This document shows, one piece after another, positions 50,460 to 58,516 of a stretch of 64,000 nucleotides of DNA. The position numbers and the translations under genes are program-made. Within the stretch, counting starts at the first letter, position 1. Each line of letters starts with the position of its first letter. Below the pieces are notes generated by a model that ran no database searches, was not told the DNA's origin, and saw only the letters and a program-made list of their open reading frames with translations. Source of the DNA: CAVVSD01 sp963750895 (GTDB taxonomy: Bacteria; Actinomycetota; Thermoleophilia; Solirubrobacterales; Solirubrobacteraceae); assembly GCA_963750895.1 (NCBI GenBank), contig CAVVSD010000006.1:1302001-1366000 (forward strand), in the 5' to 3' direction.

Positions 50460-51563
50460 CTAGCGGTGAAGGACGGCCCGCAGCGCCTCGGCGACGCGCT
50501 CGGCCTGCCCCTGGGTCAGCTCGGGGAAGAACGGCAGCGCCAGCGAGCGCTCCGCGACGTCCTCGCAGACCGGGAACTCGCCCGGGCGGTGGCCGAAGCG
50601 CTCGCGGTAGAAGCTCATCAGGTGGATCGCGGGCAGGTAGGGCTTGCTCTGGACGCCGTGCTCGCGCAGCGCGCGGACCGTCTCGTCGCGGTCCACGCCG
50701 CGCGGGAGCTGGACGACGAAGACGAACCAGCCGCGCACGTCCCCGCCGGTGTCCGGGAACGGGAGCTCCAGGCCGTCGATCTCGTGGAGCAACTCGCGGT
50801 ACCAGCCGGCCACCCGGGCGCGGGCGGCGAGCATGTCGTCGAGCCGGTCGAGCTGGGCGATGCCGATGGCGCAGGCGATGTCGGTGAGGCGGTAGTTGAA
50901 GCCGAGCCGGTCGTGGTCGAGCCAGCCCATGTCCGGGGCGCGGCCCTGGTTGCGCTCGGAGTCGATGCGCGCCTTGCGGTCGGGGTCGTCGAGCGCGACG
51001 AGGCCGCCCTCCCCCGTCGTCAGCTGCTTGTTGGCGTAGAACCCGAAGACCGCGGGATGCCCGCGGCCGCCGACGGGCGTGCCGTCCGCGTGGATCGCGC
51101 CGAGCGCCTCGCACGCGTCCTCGACGATCGGCAGGCCCATCGCCTCGAACGCCGGCAGGTCGGCCGGGTAGCCGAAGATGTGGACCGGCAGGATCGCGGT
51201 CGTGCGGTCGGTGATCGCCGCCCGCGCCGCCTCCGGGTCGAGGTTCAGCGTCCTCGGGTCGATGTCGGCGAAGACCGGCCTGGCGCCCTCGTAGATCGGG
51301 GCGTTCGCGCTCGCGACGAACGAGAACGGCGACGTCACGACCTCGTCGCCGTCGCCGACGCCGACCGACCGCAGCGCGAGGTGCAGGCCGGCGGTGCCCG
51401 ACGAGACGGCGCTCGCGTGCGGCACGCCGAGGCGGGCGGCGAAGCGCCGCTCGAACTCCGGCACGCGCGGCCCCAGCGACAGGTGCCCGGACCGCAGGAC
51501 CTCGAGGACCGCCTGCTCCTCCGGCTCGCCCAGCACCGGCCGGGCGAGGGGGACCTCCTCCAC
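50460..51563 (-). CDS. DegT/DnrJ/EryC1/StrS-family PLP-dependent aminotransferase
   Basis: 367 aa from the GTG at 51563 with GGAG-like purines before it. ASAVSSGTAGLHLALRSVG, DEVVTSPFSFVASANAPI, IVEDACEALGA and the PLP Lys in GFYANKQLTTGEGG are diagnostic, with FNYRLTDIACAIGIAQLDRL (landmark) behind. The family transaminates nucleotide-sugars for surface glycans. As sequenced its frame is continuous with cimA, but a TAG for cimA lies 2 nt before this GTG in the neighbouring frame. Confidence 0.87.
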   Translation of the reverse strand: MEEVPLARPVLGEPEEQAVLEVLRSGHLSLGPRVPEFERRFAARLGVPHASAVSSGTAGLHLALRSVGVGDGDEVVTSPFSFVASANAPIYEGARPVFADIDPRTLNLDPEAARAAITDRTTAILPVHIFGYPADLPAFEAMGLPIVEDACEALGAIHADGTPVGGRGHPAVFGFYANKQLTTGEGGLVALDDPDRKARIDSERNQGRAPDMGWLDHDRLGFNYRLTDIACAIGIAQLDRLDDMLAARARVAGWYRELLHEIDGLELPFPDTGGDVRGWFVFVVQLPRGVDRDETVRALREHGVQSKPYLPAIHLMSFYRERFGHRPGEFPVCEDVAERSLALPFFPELTQGQAERVAEALRAVLHR

Positions 51564-51564
51564 G

Positions 51565-53153
51565 CTATGCGGCGCTGCGGGCGGCCGCCGCGGCCTCGGC
51601 GCCGGCCTCGGCTGCATCGGCTGCTCGAGCGAGTCGACGAGCGCCTGCCAGGAGGCGGCGATGACGTTCTCGCCCACGCCGATCGAGCCCCAGACCTGCT
51701 CGCCGTCGCTCGCGTCGATGAGCACGCGCGTGATCGCGCCGGTGCCCTTGGCCTCGTCGAGGATGCGGACCTTGTAGTTGACGAGCTCGATGTCGCGCAG
51801 GTGCGGATGGATCTCGACGATCGCCGAGCGCAGCGCCGCGTCGAGCGCGTTGACCGGGCCGTTGCCCTCTGCCGTGCGCACGTAGCGCTCGCCCTCGAGC
51901 CACACCTTGACCGTCGCCTCGGTGTCGACCTTGCCGTCGGCGCGCTGCTCGACGATGACCCGCCAGGACTCCAGCCGGAACAGCGGCTCGTAGTCGCCGC
52001 TCTCCTTGCGGATGAGCAGCTCGAAGGAGCCGTCGGCCGCCTCGAACTGGTAGCCGCCGTGCTCGAGCGCCTTCAGCCGCTCGAGGACGCGCTCCGCCGT
52101 CGGGCCGTCGACCGCCAGACCCGCCTCCTGCGCCTTCTCGAGCACCGTGCCGCGACCGGAGAGCTCGGAGACGACCATCTCGCGGCGGTTGCCCACGATG
52201 GTCGGGTCGATGTGCTCGAACGTCGTCGCGTCCGCCCGGACGCCGGCGATGTGCATGCCGCCCTTGTGCGCGAACGCGTTGCGGCCCACGTAGGGCTGGC
52301 TCGGGTTCGGCACGAGGTTCAGCAGCTCGTCGACGTAGTGCGCGGTCGCCGTCAGGCGCTCCAGGCTCGCGGGCGGCAGCACCTCGTGGCCCAGCTTGAC
52401 CTGCAGGTTGGCCGTGATCGTCACGAGGTTCGCGTTGCCGGTCCGCTCGCCGACGCCGTTCATCGTCCCCTGGACGTGCGTGGCGCCCGCCTCCACCGCT
52501 GCGAGCGAGTTCGCGACGCCGACGCCGCAGTCGTCGTGGCAGTGGATGCCGACCGGGTGGCCGTCCAGCCCGGCGCACACGCCGGCCGTCGCCTCCGCGA
52601 TCTGGCCGGGCAGCGACGAGCCGTTCGTGTCGCACAGGACGACGCGCTCGGCGCCCCCGGCGACGGCGGCCCGCAGGCACCGCAGCGCGTACTCGCGGTC
52701 GTCGCGCCAGCCGTCGAAGAAGTGCTCGGCGTCGTAGATGACGCGCTTGCCCTGGGCGACGAGGAACGCGATCGACTCCTCGATCATCGCCAGGTTGTCC
52801 TCGCGGTCGACGCGGACGACCTTCTCCAGATGCAGCCCCCACGTCTTGCCCACGATCGTGCAGACGGGCGCGAAGCACTCGGCCAGGACCCGCAGGGCGG
52901 GATCGGCGTCCGCCGTCACGTCGCGGCGCCGGGTCATCCCGAACGCCGCGATCTGCGCGGTCTTGAACTGCTCGCGCGAGAGCAGGCCGAAGAGCTCGAT
53001 CTCCTTCGGGTTCGACGACGGGAACCCGGCCTCGATGAGGTGCAGGCCGAGCCCGTCGAGGGCGTGCGCCACGCGCAGCTTCTCCGCTGCCGTCAGCGAC
53101 AGCCCCTCACCCTGCATCCCGTCGCGCAGGGTGGCGTCGTAGAGCTCGATCAT
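51565..53153 (-). CDS. cimA: Citramalate synthase, frameshifted near its 3' end
   Basis: The ATG at 53153 overlaps the ilvE stop (ATGA) and starts MIELYDATLRDGMQGEGLSL. DTNGSSLPGQ, HPVGIHCHDDCGVGVANSLA (landmark), VQGTMNGVGERTGNAN, GRNAFAHKGGMH and the C-terminal regulatory domain (VNYKVRILDEAKGTGAITRV) are typical. It condenses pyruvate and acetyl-CoA to citramalate, feeding LeuCD and LeuB toward isoleucine. After LVDSL one missing base near 51624 would lead to RAADAAEAGAEAAAAARSAA and TAG at 51567; uncorrected, the frame continues into degT. Confidence 0.88.
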
Positions 53154-54085
53154 CGGACGGGCGAGGGCACCGGCACGGGATCGAGCCACTCGCGGTAGCG
53201 CTCGGTCCGGCCGTAGAGGGCGTCGTGGAAGGCGGTCTGCACGGCCTTCGTGATCTCGCCGGGCTTGCCCGTGCCGACCGCGTGGTCGTCGACCTCGCGG
53301 ACCGGCACCAGCTCCGCGGCGGTGCCGGTGAGGAAGACCTCCTCGGCCAGGTACAGCTCGGCGCGTGCGATGTCGCGCTCGACGACCTCGAACCCGAGGT
53401 CGCGCGCGATCTGGATGATCGCCTTGCGGTTGATGCCGTCGAGGATGCCGGCCGTCTGCGGCGGGGTGATGATGACCCCGTCGCGCACGGCGTAGATGTT
53501 CTCGCCCGAGCCCTCGCACACGAAGCCGTGGTCGTCGAGGAGGATCGCCTCCTCGTAGCCGGCCTTGTGGCTCTCGATCTTCGCGAGGATCGAGTTGAGG
53601 TACTGGCCGGACGCCTTGGCGTGCGGGATGAGGCTGTCGTTGGAGATCCGCCGCCAGCTCGAGACCTTCGCGCGGATGCCGTTGCGCGTGCCCTCGTCGC
53701 CGAGGTAGGCGCCCCACTCCCAGACGGCGATCGTCACGTCGACGGGCGCGTCGAGCGGGAACAGGCCCATGGTCCCGTAGCCCCGGTAGGCGATCGGCCG
53801 GATGTAGCAGGAGCGCATCCCGTTCTTGCCGATGAGCTCGAGCGTCGCCTGCCGGATCTGCTCCGGTGTGTACGGGATGGGCATGTAGTACAGCTCGGCC
53901 GACTTGTAGAGGCGGTCGATGTGGTCCTTGTGGCGGAACACCGCCGGACCGATCTCCGTGTCGTAGCAGCGGATGCCCTCGAAGACGCCGGTGCCGTAGT
54001 GGAGGCCGTGCGTCAGTACGTGAACCTTCGCGTCCTCCCATGCGACGAACTCGCCGTTCATCCAGATGAGGTCCGCTTGCTTCAC
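53150..54085 (-). CDS. ilvE: Branched-chain amino-acid aminotransferase
   Basis: 311 aa, class IV PLP fold. WMNGEFVAWEDAKVHVLTHG and YGTGVFEGIRCY form the N-terminal domain; the PLP Lys is in ASGQYLNSILAKIESHKAGY, and EEAILLDDHGFVCEGSGENI (landmark) and DIARAELYLAEEVFLTGTAA follow. It interconverts branched-chain amino acids and their 2-oxo acids. It sits between leuB (1-nt gap) and cimA (4-nt overlap), the natural context. Confidence 0.95.
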   Translation of the reverse strand: MKQADLIWMNGEFVAWEDAKVHVLTHGLHYGTGVFEGIRCYDTEIGPAVFRHKDHIDRLYKSAELYYMPIPYTPEQIRQATLELIGKNGMRSCYIRPIAYRGYGTMGLFPLDAPVDVTIAVWEWGAYLGDEGTRNGIRAKVSSWRRISNDSLIPHAKASGQYLNSILAKIESHKAGYEEAILLDDHGFVCEGSGENIYAVRDGVIITPPQTAGILDGINRKAIIQIARDLGFEVVERDIARAELYLAEEVFLTGTAAELVPVREVDDHAVGTGKPGEITKAVQTAFHDALYGRTERYREWLDPVPVPSPVR

Positions 54086-54086
54086 G

Positions 54087-55121
54087 TCAGCTCCCTTGGT
54101 GCAGGTGGTCGAGGACTGCCTGGGTGGCCTGCTCGGTCGTGGCGTCGCCTCCCAGATCGCGGGTGCGCAGCCCGTCGCGCAGCGCCGAGTCCACGGCCGA
54201 TTCTAGGGCGGCCGCCTCGGAATCCAAACCGAGGCCATGGCGCAGCAACATCGCGACCGAGAGGAACATCGCCAGGGGATTGGCGATCCCCTGGCCCGCG
54301 ATGTCCGGGGCGGAACCGTGCACCGGCTCGAACATCCCCGGCGTGCCGGGCTCCCCGAGCGACGCGCTCGGCAGCATCCCGATCGAGCCGGTGATCATCG
54401 CCGCCTCGTCGCTGAGGATGTCGCCGAACATGTTCTCGGTGACGATGACGTCGAAGTCGCTCGGGTTGGACACGAGCTGCATCGCGGCGTTGTCGACGAG
54501 CACGTGCTCCAGCGGCACGTCGAAGTCCGCGGCGACGTCGATCACGGTCGCGCGCCACAGCCGCGAGGTCTCCAGCACGTTGGCCTTGTCGACGCTCGTG
54601 ACCTTGCGCCGCGCGGCGCCGAACGCGGTCCGCGCGATGCGGTCGATCTCGGTGACGCTGTAGGCGCAGAGGTCGCTCGCGCTGTCCTCGGTGCGCGTCT
54701 TCTCGCCGAAGTAGATGCCGCCGGTGAGCTCGCGGACGACGAGCAGGTCGGTGCCCTCGATGATCTCGCGCTTGAGCGGGCTGGAGTCGTAGAGCGCCGG
54801 GACCGGGCGGACGGGACGGAGGTTCGCGTAGAGGCCCATCCCCTTGCGCAGGCCGAGGAGCCCCTGCTCGGGGCGCGGCTTGGAGGGATCGGTGGTGTCC
54901 CACTTCGGGCCGCCGACGGCCGCCAGGAGCACGGCGTCCGACGCCGTGCACGCGGCGAGGACCTCGTCGGTGAGCGCCGTGCCGTGCGCGTCGATCGACG
55001 CGCCGCCGAACAGGTGCTCCTCGGTCGTGACGTCCGGAGCGAGCTGCTGGAGGATCGCGACCGCGGGGGCGGCGACCTCCGGGCCGATCCCGTCTCCGGG
55101 CAGGACGACGACGTGGGGCAT
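54087..55121 (-). CDS. leuB: 3-isopropylmalate dehydrogenase
   Basis: 344 aa. VVLPGDGIGPEVAAPAV at the N-terminus, RKGMGLYANLRPVRP substrate loop, ELTGGIYFGEKTRTEDSASD (landmark), TSVDKANVLETSRLWR with the catalytic Lys, DNAAMQLVSNPSDFDVIVTE (landmark) and HGSAPDIAGQGIANPLAM at the NAD site. It oxidatively decarboxylates 3-isopropylmalate, and the citramalate-derived analogue when CimA is present. The ATG shares one base with the methyltransferase stop. Confidence 0.96.
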   Translation of the reverse strand: MPHVVVLPGDGIGPEVAAPAVAILQQLAPDVTTEEHLFGGASIDAHGTALTDEVLAACTASDAVLLAAVGGPKWDTTDPSKPRPEQGLLGLRKGMGLYANLRPVRPVPALYDSSPLKREIIEGTDLLVVRELTGGIYFGEKTRTEDSASDLCAYSVTEIDRIARTAFGAARRKVTSVDKANVLETSRLWRATVIDVAADFDVPLEHVLVDNAAMQLVSNPSDFDVIVTENMFGDILSDEAAMITGSIGMLPSASLGEPGTPGMFEPVHGSAPDIAGQGIANPLAMFLSVAMLLRHGLGLDSEAAALESAVDSALRDGLRTRDLGGDATTEQATQAVLDHLHQGS

Positions 55122-55855
55122 CAGGCGGGCTTCCTTCCGGTCATGTTCAGGCGGACGTAGTCGAGGACCGGCGGGTCGTCGAGCTCGTCCAGCACGCGCT
55201 GCGCGAACGGCATCCGCTCGGCCTCGGGCAGGCGCTGCACGTACGGGCCGAGGATGACGTCGCCGAGGAAGGTGAGCGGCTCCGGCGGGGTGACCGGCAT
55301 GGGCTGCAGCCACGTCTGCACGTCGGTGAAGCCGTTGCGCTCCAGGCGCTCGCGGGTCTCCTCGGTGCCGGCGTACTTCCAGGTGTGCGGCGGCTCGCCC
55401 GGGTACAGGCGGTCGGCGATCCCCTTGACGTTCGCGATGTTGCCCTCGCCCCCGCACTGCGCACTGATGCGCCCGCCCGGCTTCGTCGCCCGGCCGATGC
55501 GCGCGAACAGCTCGTCGTGATCGAGGACCCAGTGGAACGTCGCGCCGGAGAACACGGCGTCGACGGGTTCGGCCAGCTCCATCTCGCTGAGGCTCTGGTG
55601 GACGACCTCGACGCGCGGATCGGCGGCGAAGCGCTCGCGGGTCGCGCGGACCATGTCGGCATCGGCGTCCAGCGCGATGACGCGCCCCTGCGGCAGGCGT
55701 TGCAGGAGCAGCTCGGTGACGCGACCGGAGCCGCAGCCGGCGTCGAGCACGAGCTCGTCGCCGCGCAGCTCGAGGCGGTCGAGGATCGCCTCCGACCAGG
55801 AGACCTGCGGGGCGGAGACGCGGTCGTACGTCGCCGCGTCCCACGTCCGACTACT
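55121..55855 (-). CDS. Class I SAM-dependent methyltransferase, start unclear
   Basis: Similarity starts at SSRTWDAATYDRVSAPQ (55855) and covers LVLDAGCGSGRVTELLLQRL (SAM site, landmark), VIALDADADMVRATRERF, AVFSGATFHWVLDHDELFA and a C-terminal AEAER-like cap. It resembles trans-aconitate methyltransferase-like enzymes. No start codon exists in frame upstream of the conserved part. An ATG overlapping the leuD stop (55929) is in another frame, so a base is probably missing near 55850-55858; GTG at 55750 is internal. It lies inside the leu run between leuD and leuB; substrate unknown. Confidence 0.75.
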   Translation of the reverse strand, partial: SSRTWDAATYDRVSAPQVSWSEAILDRLELRGDELVLDAGCGSGRVTELLLQRLPQGRVIALDADADMVRATRERFAADPRVEVVHQSLSEMELAEPVDAVFSGATFHWVLDHDELFARIGRATKPGGRISAQCGGEGNIANVKGIADRLYPGEPPHTWKYAGTEETRERLERNGFTDVQTWLQPMPVTPPEPLTFLGDVILGPYVQRLPEAERMPFAQRVLDELDDPPVLDYVRLNMTGRKPA

Positions 55856-55875
55856 ATTGGGCCACCCGCCGCTGA

Positions 55876-55923
55876 CGTCGTGTCGCTCTGCGACACGACG
55901 TGACCGATGACGCAGTCATCGGT
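55876..55923 (-). repeat. Two-hairpin repeat just after leuD (element e)
   Basis: Hairpin 1 is CGTCGTGTCGC-TCT-GCGACACGACG (two 11-nt arms, 55876-55900); hairpin 2 is ACCGATGAC-GCA-GTCATCGGT (55903-55923), starting 2 nt from the leuD stop. Layout and core match the 49.46-kb element. The first core GTCGC-AGA/TCT-GCGAC is also that of the single hairpins at 7.88 and 13.55 kb. Confidence 0.65.
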
Positions 55924-55925
55924 GC

Positions 55926-56492
55926 TCATGAGACCAGCGCGGTCGTCGGCTTCGACGGCTGCTCGCGGTCGGCCTCGAACGCGTCGATCGCCGCGCCCTG
56001 CTGCAGCGTCTCGCCGATGTCGTCGAGGCCGTTGAGCAGCCGGTGCTTGATGTTCTGGTCGATGTCGAAGTGCGCGGTCCCGCCCGGCCACCGGACCTCC
56101 TGCGAGGCGAGGTCGACCTGGCACTCGCCCGCCTCGGCGATCGCCGCGACCTCCTCGGCGGTGAGCTGCACCGGCAGCAGCCCGACCTTCGTGCAGTTCG
56201 ACTTGAAGATGTCGGCGAAGGACGGCGCGATGATCGCGCGGAACCCGTAGTCCTCCAGCGCCCACGGCGCGTGCTCGCGGCTGGAGCCGCAGCCGAAGTT
56301 CCTGCCGGCGACCAGGACCTGGTTGACCGGGAGGTCCCAGTCGGGCTCCTTCGCCCAGTCGTAGAAGAGGAACTCGCCGAACCCGGTCCGCTCCACCCGC
56401 TTGAGGAACTGCTTGGGGATGATCTGGTCGGTGTCGATGTCGTCGCGCATCAGCACCGACACGCGCCCGGTGATGGTCTCGATCGCCTTCAT
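55926..56492 (-). CDS. leuD: 3-isopropylmalate dehydratase, small subunit
   Basis: 188 aa. MRDDIDTDQIIPKQFLKRVE and GRNFGCGSSREHAPWALEDYG (landmark) with FRAIIAPSFADIFKSNC are the small-subunit hallmarks. With LeuC it isomerises 2- to 3-isopropylmalate, and citramalate to 3-methylmalate when fed by CimA. The ATG overlaps the leuC stop (ATGA). Confidence 0.96.
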   Translation of the reverse strand: MKAIETITGRVSVLMRDDIDTDQIIPKQFLKRVERTGFGEFLFYDWAKEPDWDLPVNQVLVAGRNFGCGSSREHAPWALEDYGFRAIIAPSFADIFKSNCTKVGLLPVQLTAEEVAAIAEAGECQVDLASQEVRWPGGTAHFDIDQNIKHRLLNGLDDIGETLQQGAAIDAFEADREQPSKPTTALVS

Positions 56493-57844
56493 GACTCCCA
56501 CGTCCTGATGTCGACGAAGTGGCCCTCGATCGCGGCCGCGGCCGCCATGCGGGGAGAGACGAGGTGCGACCGGGCGCCCTTGCCCTGCCGGCCCTCGAAG
56601 TTGCGGTTGCTCGTCGACGCGACGCGCTCGCCGGGAGCGGCGATGTCCGGGTTCATGCCCAGGCACATCGAGCAGCCCGCGCCGCGCCAGTCGAAGCCCG
56701 CCGCGCGGAAGACCTCGTCGAGGCCCTCCTGCTCGGCCTGCGCCTTCACGCGTGCGGAGCCGGGGACGACCATCGCGTTGACGTGCGAGGCGACCTTGCG
56801 GCCCTTGACGACCGACGCGGCCTCGCGCAGGTCGCCGATCCGCGAGTTCGTGCACGAGCCGATGAACACGCGGTCGAGCTTGATCTCCTGCATCGGGGTC
56901 CCGGGCTCCAGACCCATGTAGTGCAGCGCGCGCTCGTCGCCGTCGTCCTGGGGCTCCGGCACCGAGTCGGCGACGCCGATGACCATCTCGGGGTTCGTCC
57001 CCCACGTGACCTGCGGGCTGATCGCGTCGACGTCGACGGTGATCTCCTTGTCGAACGTGGCGCCCTCGTCGGTGAACAGCTCGCTCCAGTCGTCCTGCAC
57101 CGTGCCGCCGTGATCGCGGACCCAGGCGAAGGTGGTCTCGTCCGGCGCGATCATGCCCGCGCGGCCGCCGCCCTCGATGGTCATGTTGCAGATCGTCATG
57201 CGGCCCTCCATCGAGAGCTCGCGGATGACGTCGCCGGAGAACTCGACGACGTGGCCGGCCGCGCCGGCGACGCCCATCTGCCCGATCGTCGCGAGGATGA
57301 GGTCCTTGGCGGTGACGCCGTTGCCCATCGAGCCGACGTAGTTGATGCGCATCGACTTCGGCTTGTGCTGCACGAGGCACTGGGTGGCGAGGACGTGCTC
57401 GACCTCGCTCGTGCCGATGCCGAAGGCGAGGGCTCCGAACGCGCCGTGCGTCGCGGTGTGGCTGTCGCCGCAGACGATCGTCATGCCCGGCTGGGTGACG
57501 CCGAGCTCCGGGCCGATGACGTGCACGATGCCCTGGTGCTCGCTGCCGAGCGAGAAGAGCGGGACGCCGAACTCCGCGCAGTTGGTCTCGAGGGTCTCGA
57601 CCTGGACGCGGCTGAGCTGGTCCTTGATGCGGTCGGCGGTCGTCGTGCCGTCGGTCGGCACGTTGTGGTCGGCCGTGGCGAGCGTGCGGTCCGGGCGGCG
57701 GACCTTGCGGCCGGCCATCCTCAGGCCGTCGAACGCCTGCGGGCTCGTGACCTCGTGGACGAGGTGCAGGTCGATGTAGATCAGGTCCGGCGCCACCTCG
57801 TGGCGCTGCCAGATCTTCTCGAACAGCGTGGTCGGTTGGGACAT
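56489..57844 (-). CDS. leuC: 3-isopropylmalate dehydratase, large subunit
   Basis: 451 aa, aconitase fold. The [4Fe-4S] ligands are Cys in VFIGSCTNSRIGDL and the pair in WRGAGCSMCLGMNPD. ICGDSHTATHGAFGA-like loop (VCGDSHTATHGAFGALAFG) and GHVVEFSGDVIRELSMEGR (landmark) also fit. It begins 6 nt after the cupin regulator stop, so the regulator and leuCD are probably one transcript. Confidence 0.96.
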   Translation of the reverse strand: MSQPTTLFEKIWQRHEVAPDLIYIDLHLVHEVTSPQAFDGLRMAGRKVRRPDRTLATADHNVPTDGTTTADRIKDQLSRVQVETLETNCAEFGVPLFSLGSEHQGIVHVIGPELGVTQPGMTIVCGDSHTATHGAFGALAFGIGTSEVEHVLATQCLVQHKPKSMRINYVGSMGNGVTAKDLILATIGQMGVAGAAGHVVEFSGDVIRELSMEGRMTICNMTIEGGGRAGMIAPDETTFAWVRDHGGTVQDDWSELFTDEGATFDKEITVDVDAISPQVTWGTNPEMVIGVADSVPEPQDDGDERALHYMGLEPGTPMQEIKLDRVFIGSCTNSRIGDLREAASVVKGRKVASHVNAMVVPGSARVKAQAEQEGLDEVFRAAGFDWRGAGCSMCLGMNPDIAAPGERVASTSNRNFEGRQGKGARSHLVSPRMAAAAAIEGHFVDIRTWES

Positions 57845-57850
57845 GTCGGT

Positions 57851-58432
57851 TCAGCTCCTCCGGAGGCCGGCGGCGACGACGGCGAGCAGCACGGCCTCGC
57901 CGTCGCCGGGGTTCTCGAAGTGATGGGGAAGGTCGGCGTCGAACGTCACGCAGTCGCCCTCGGCCAGCGGGTGGCGCTCGCCGTCGATGTCGAGGACGAC
58001 GTCGCCCGTGTGCACGAAGGCCACCTCGCGGGCGCCCGGCTCGTGGATCGGGGGGTCGCCGGGCCCGCCGGTGGCGGCGCCCGGTGCGAGGACGTGACGC
58101 GAGAGCTCGGCGCGCTGGCCGGGCTCGGGTGGGGTCAGGACCTCGTAGCTGTGGCCCGCGGTCCCGCCCTGGCGGCGCTCCCGCGCGCGGGTGATCGAGA
58201 CGGCGCCGGACTCGTCCAGGCGCAGCAGCTGGCTGAGGCGGAGGTCCAGTCCCGCGGCGATGCGTTGGGCGACCTGCAGCGTCGGGCTCGTCTCGCCCCG
58301 CTCGACCTGGCTGAGCATGGGCGCCGAGACGCCCGAGCGCCCCGCGAGATCGCGCAGGCTCAGGTCCATGTGCTCGCGCAGCGCCCGGATGCGCGGGCCG
58401 ATGGGGACGTCGGTGACGGAGGGGGCGGCCAC
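57851..58432 (-). CDS. XRE-family transcription regulator with C-terminal cupin domain
   Basis: 193 aa. Helix-turn-helix at residues 12-65 (IRALREHMDLSLRDLAGRSG, APMLSQVERGETSPTLQVAQ), then a linker and a cupin barrel at about 100-190 (GAREVAFVHTGDVVLDIDGE, LAEGDCVTFDADLPHHFENP). Such regulators (PuuR/SutR-like layout) sense small molecules through the cupin. It is the first gene of the leuCD-MT-leuB-ilvE-cimA run and divergent from the M1 peptidase, so it may control either or both. Confidence 0.88.
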   Translation of the reverse strand: MAAPSVTDVPIGPRIRALREHMDLSLRDLAGRSGVSAPMLSQVERGETSPTLQVAQRIAAGLDLRLSQLLRLDESGAVSITRARERRQGGTAGHSYEVLTPPEPGQRAELSRHVLAPGAATGGPGDPPIHEPGAREVAFVHTGDVVLDIDGERHPLAEGDCVTFDADLPHHFENPGDGEAVLLAVVAAGLRRS

Positions 58433-58516
58433 GGCGGCCGCGTACGTTATCGCATACGGACGTAATCGACGTCGATTGGCGCGTCACAATCCTCACGAAC
58501 CAGCGAGCATGCGCAC
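58433..58516. promoter_or_regulatory. Divergent promoter region of cupin regulator and M1 peptidase
   Basis: 84 nt, relatively A/T-rich. It contains CGTACGTTATCGCATACG at about 58440-58457, an imperfect palindrome close to the regulator start that could be its autoregulatory operator, and GACGTAATCGACGTCGATTG beyond it. Binding is inferred only from position and symmetry. Confidence 0.4.
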
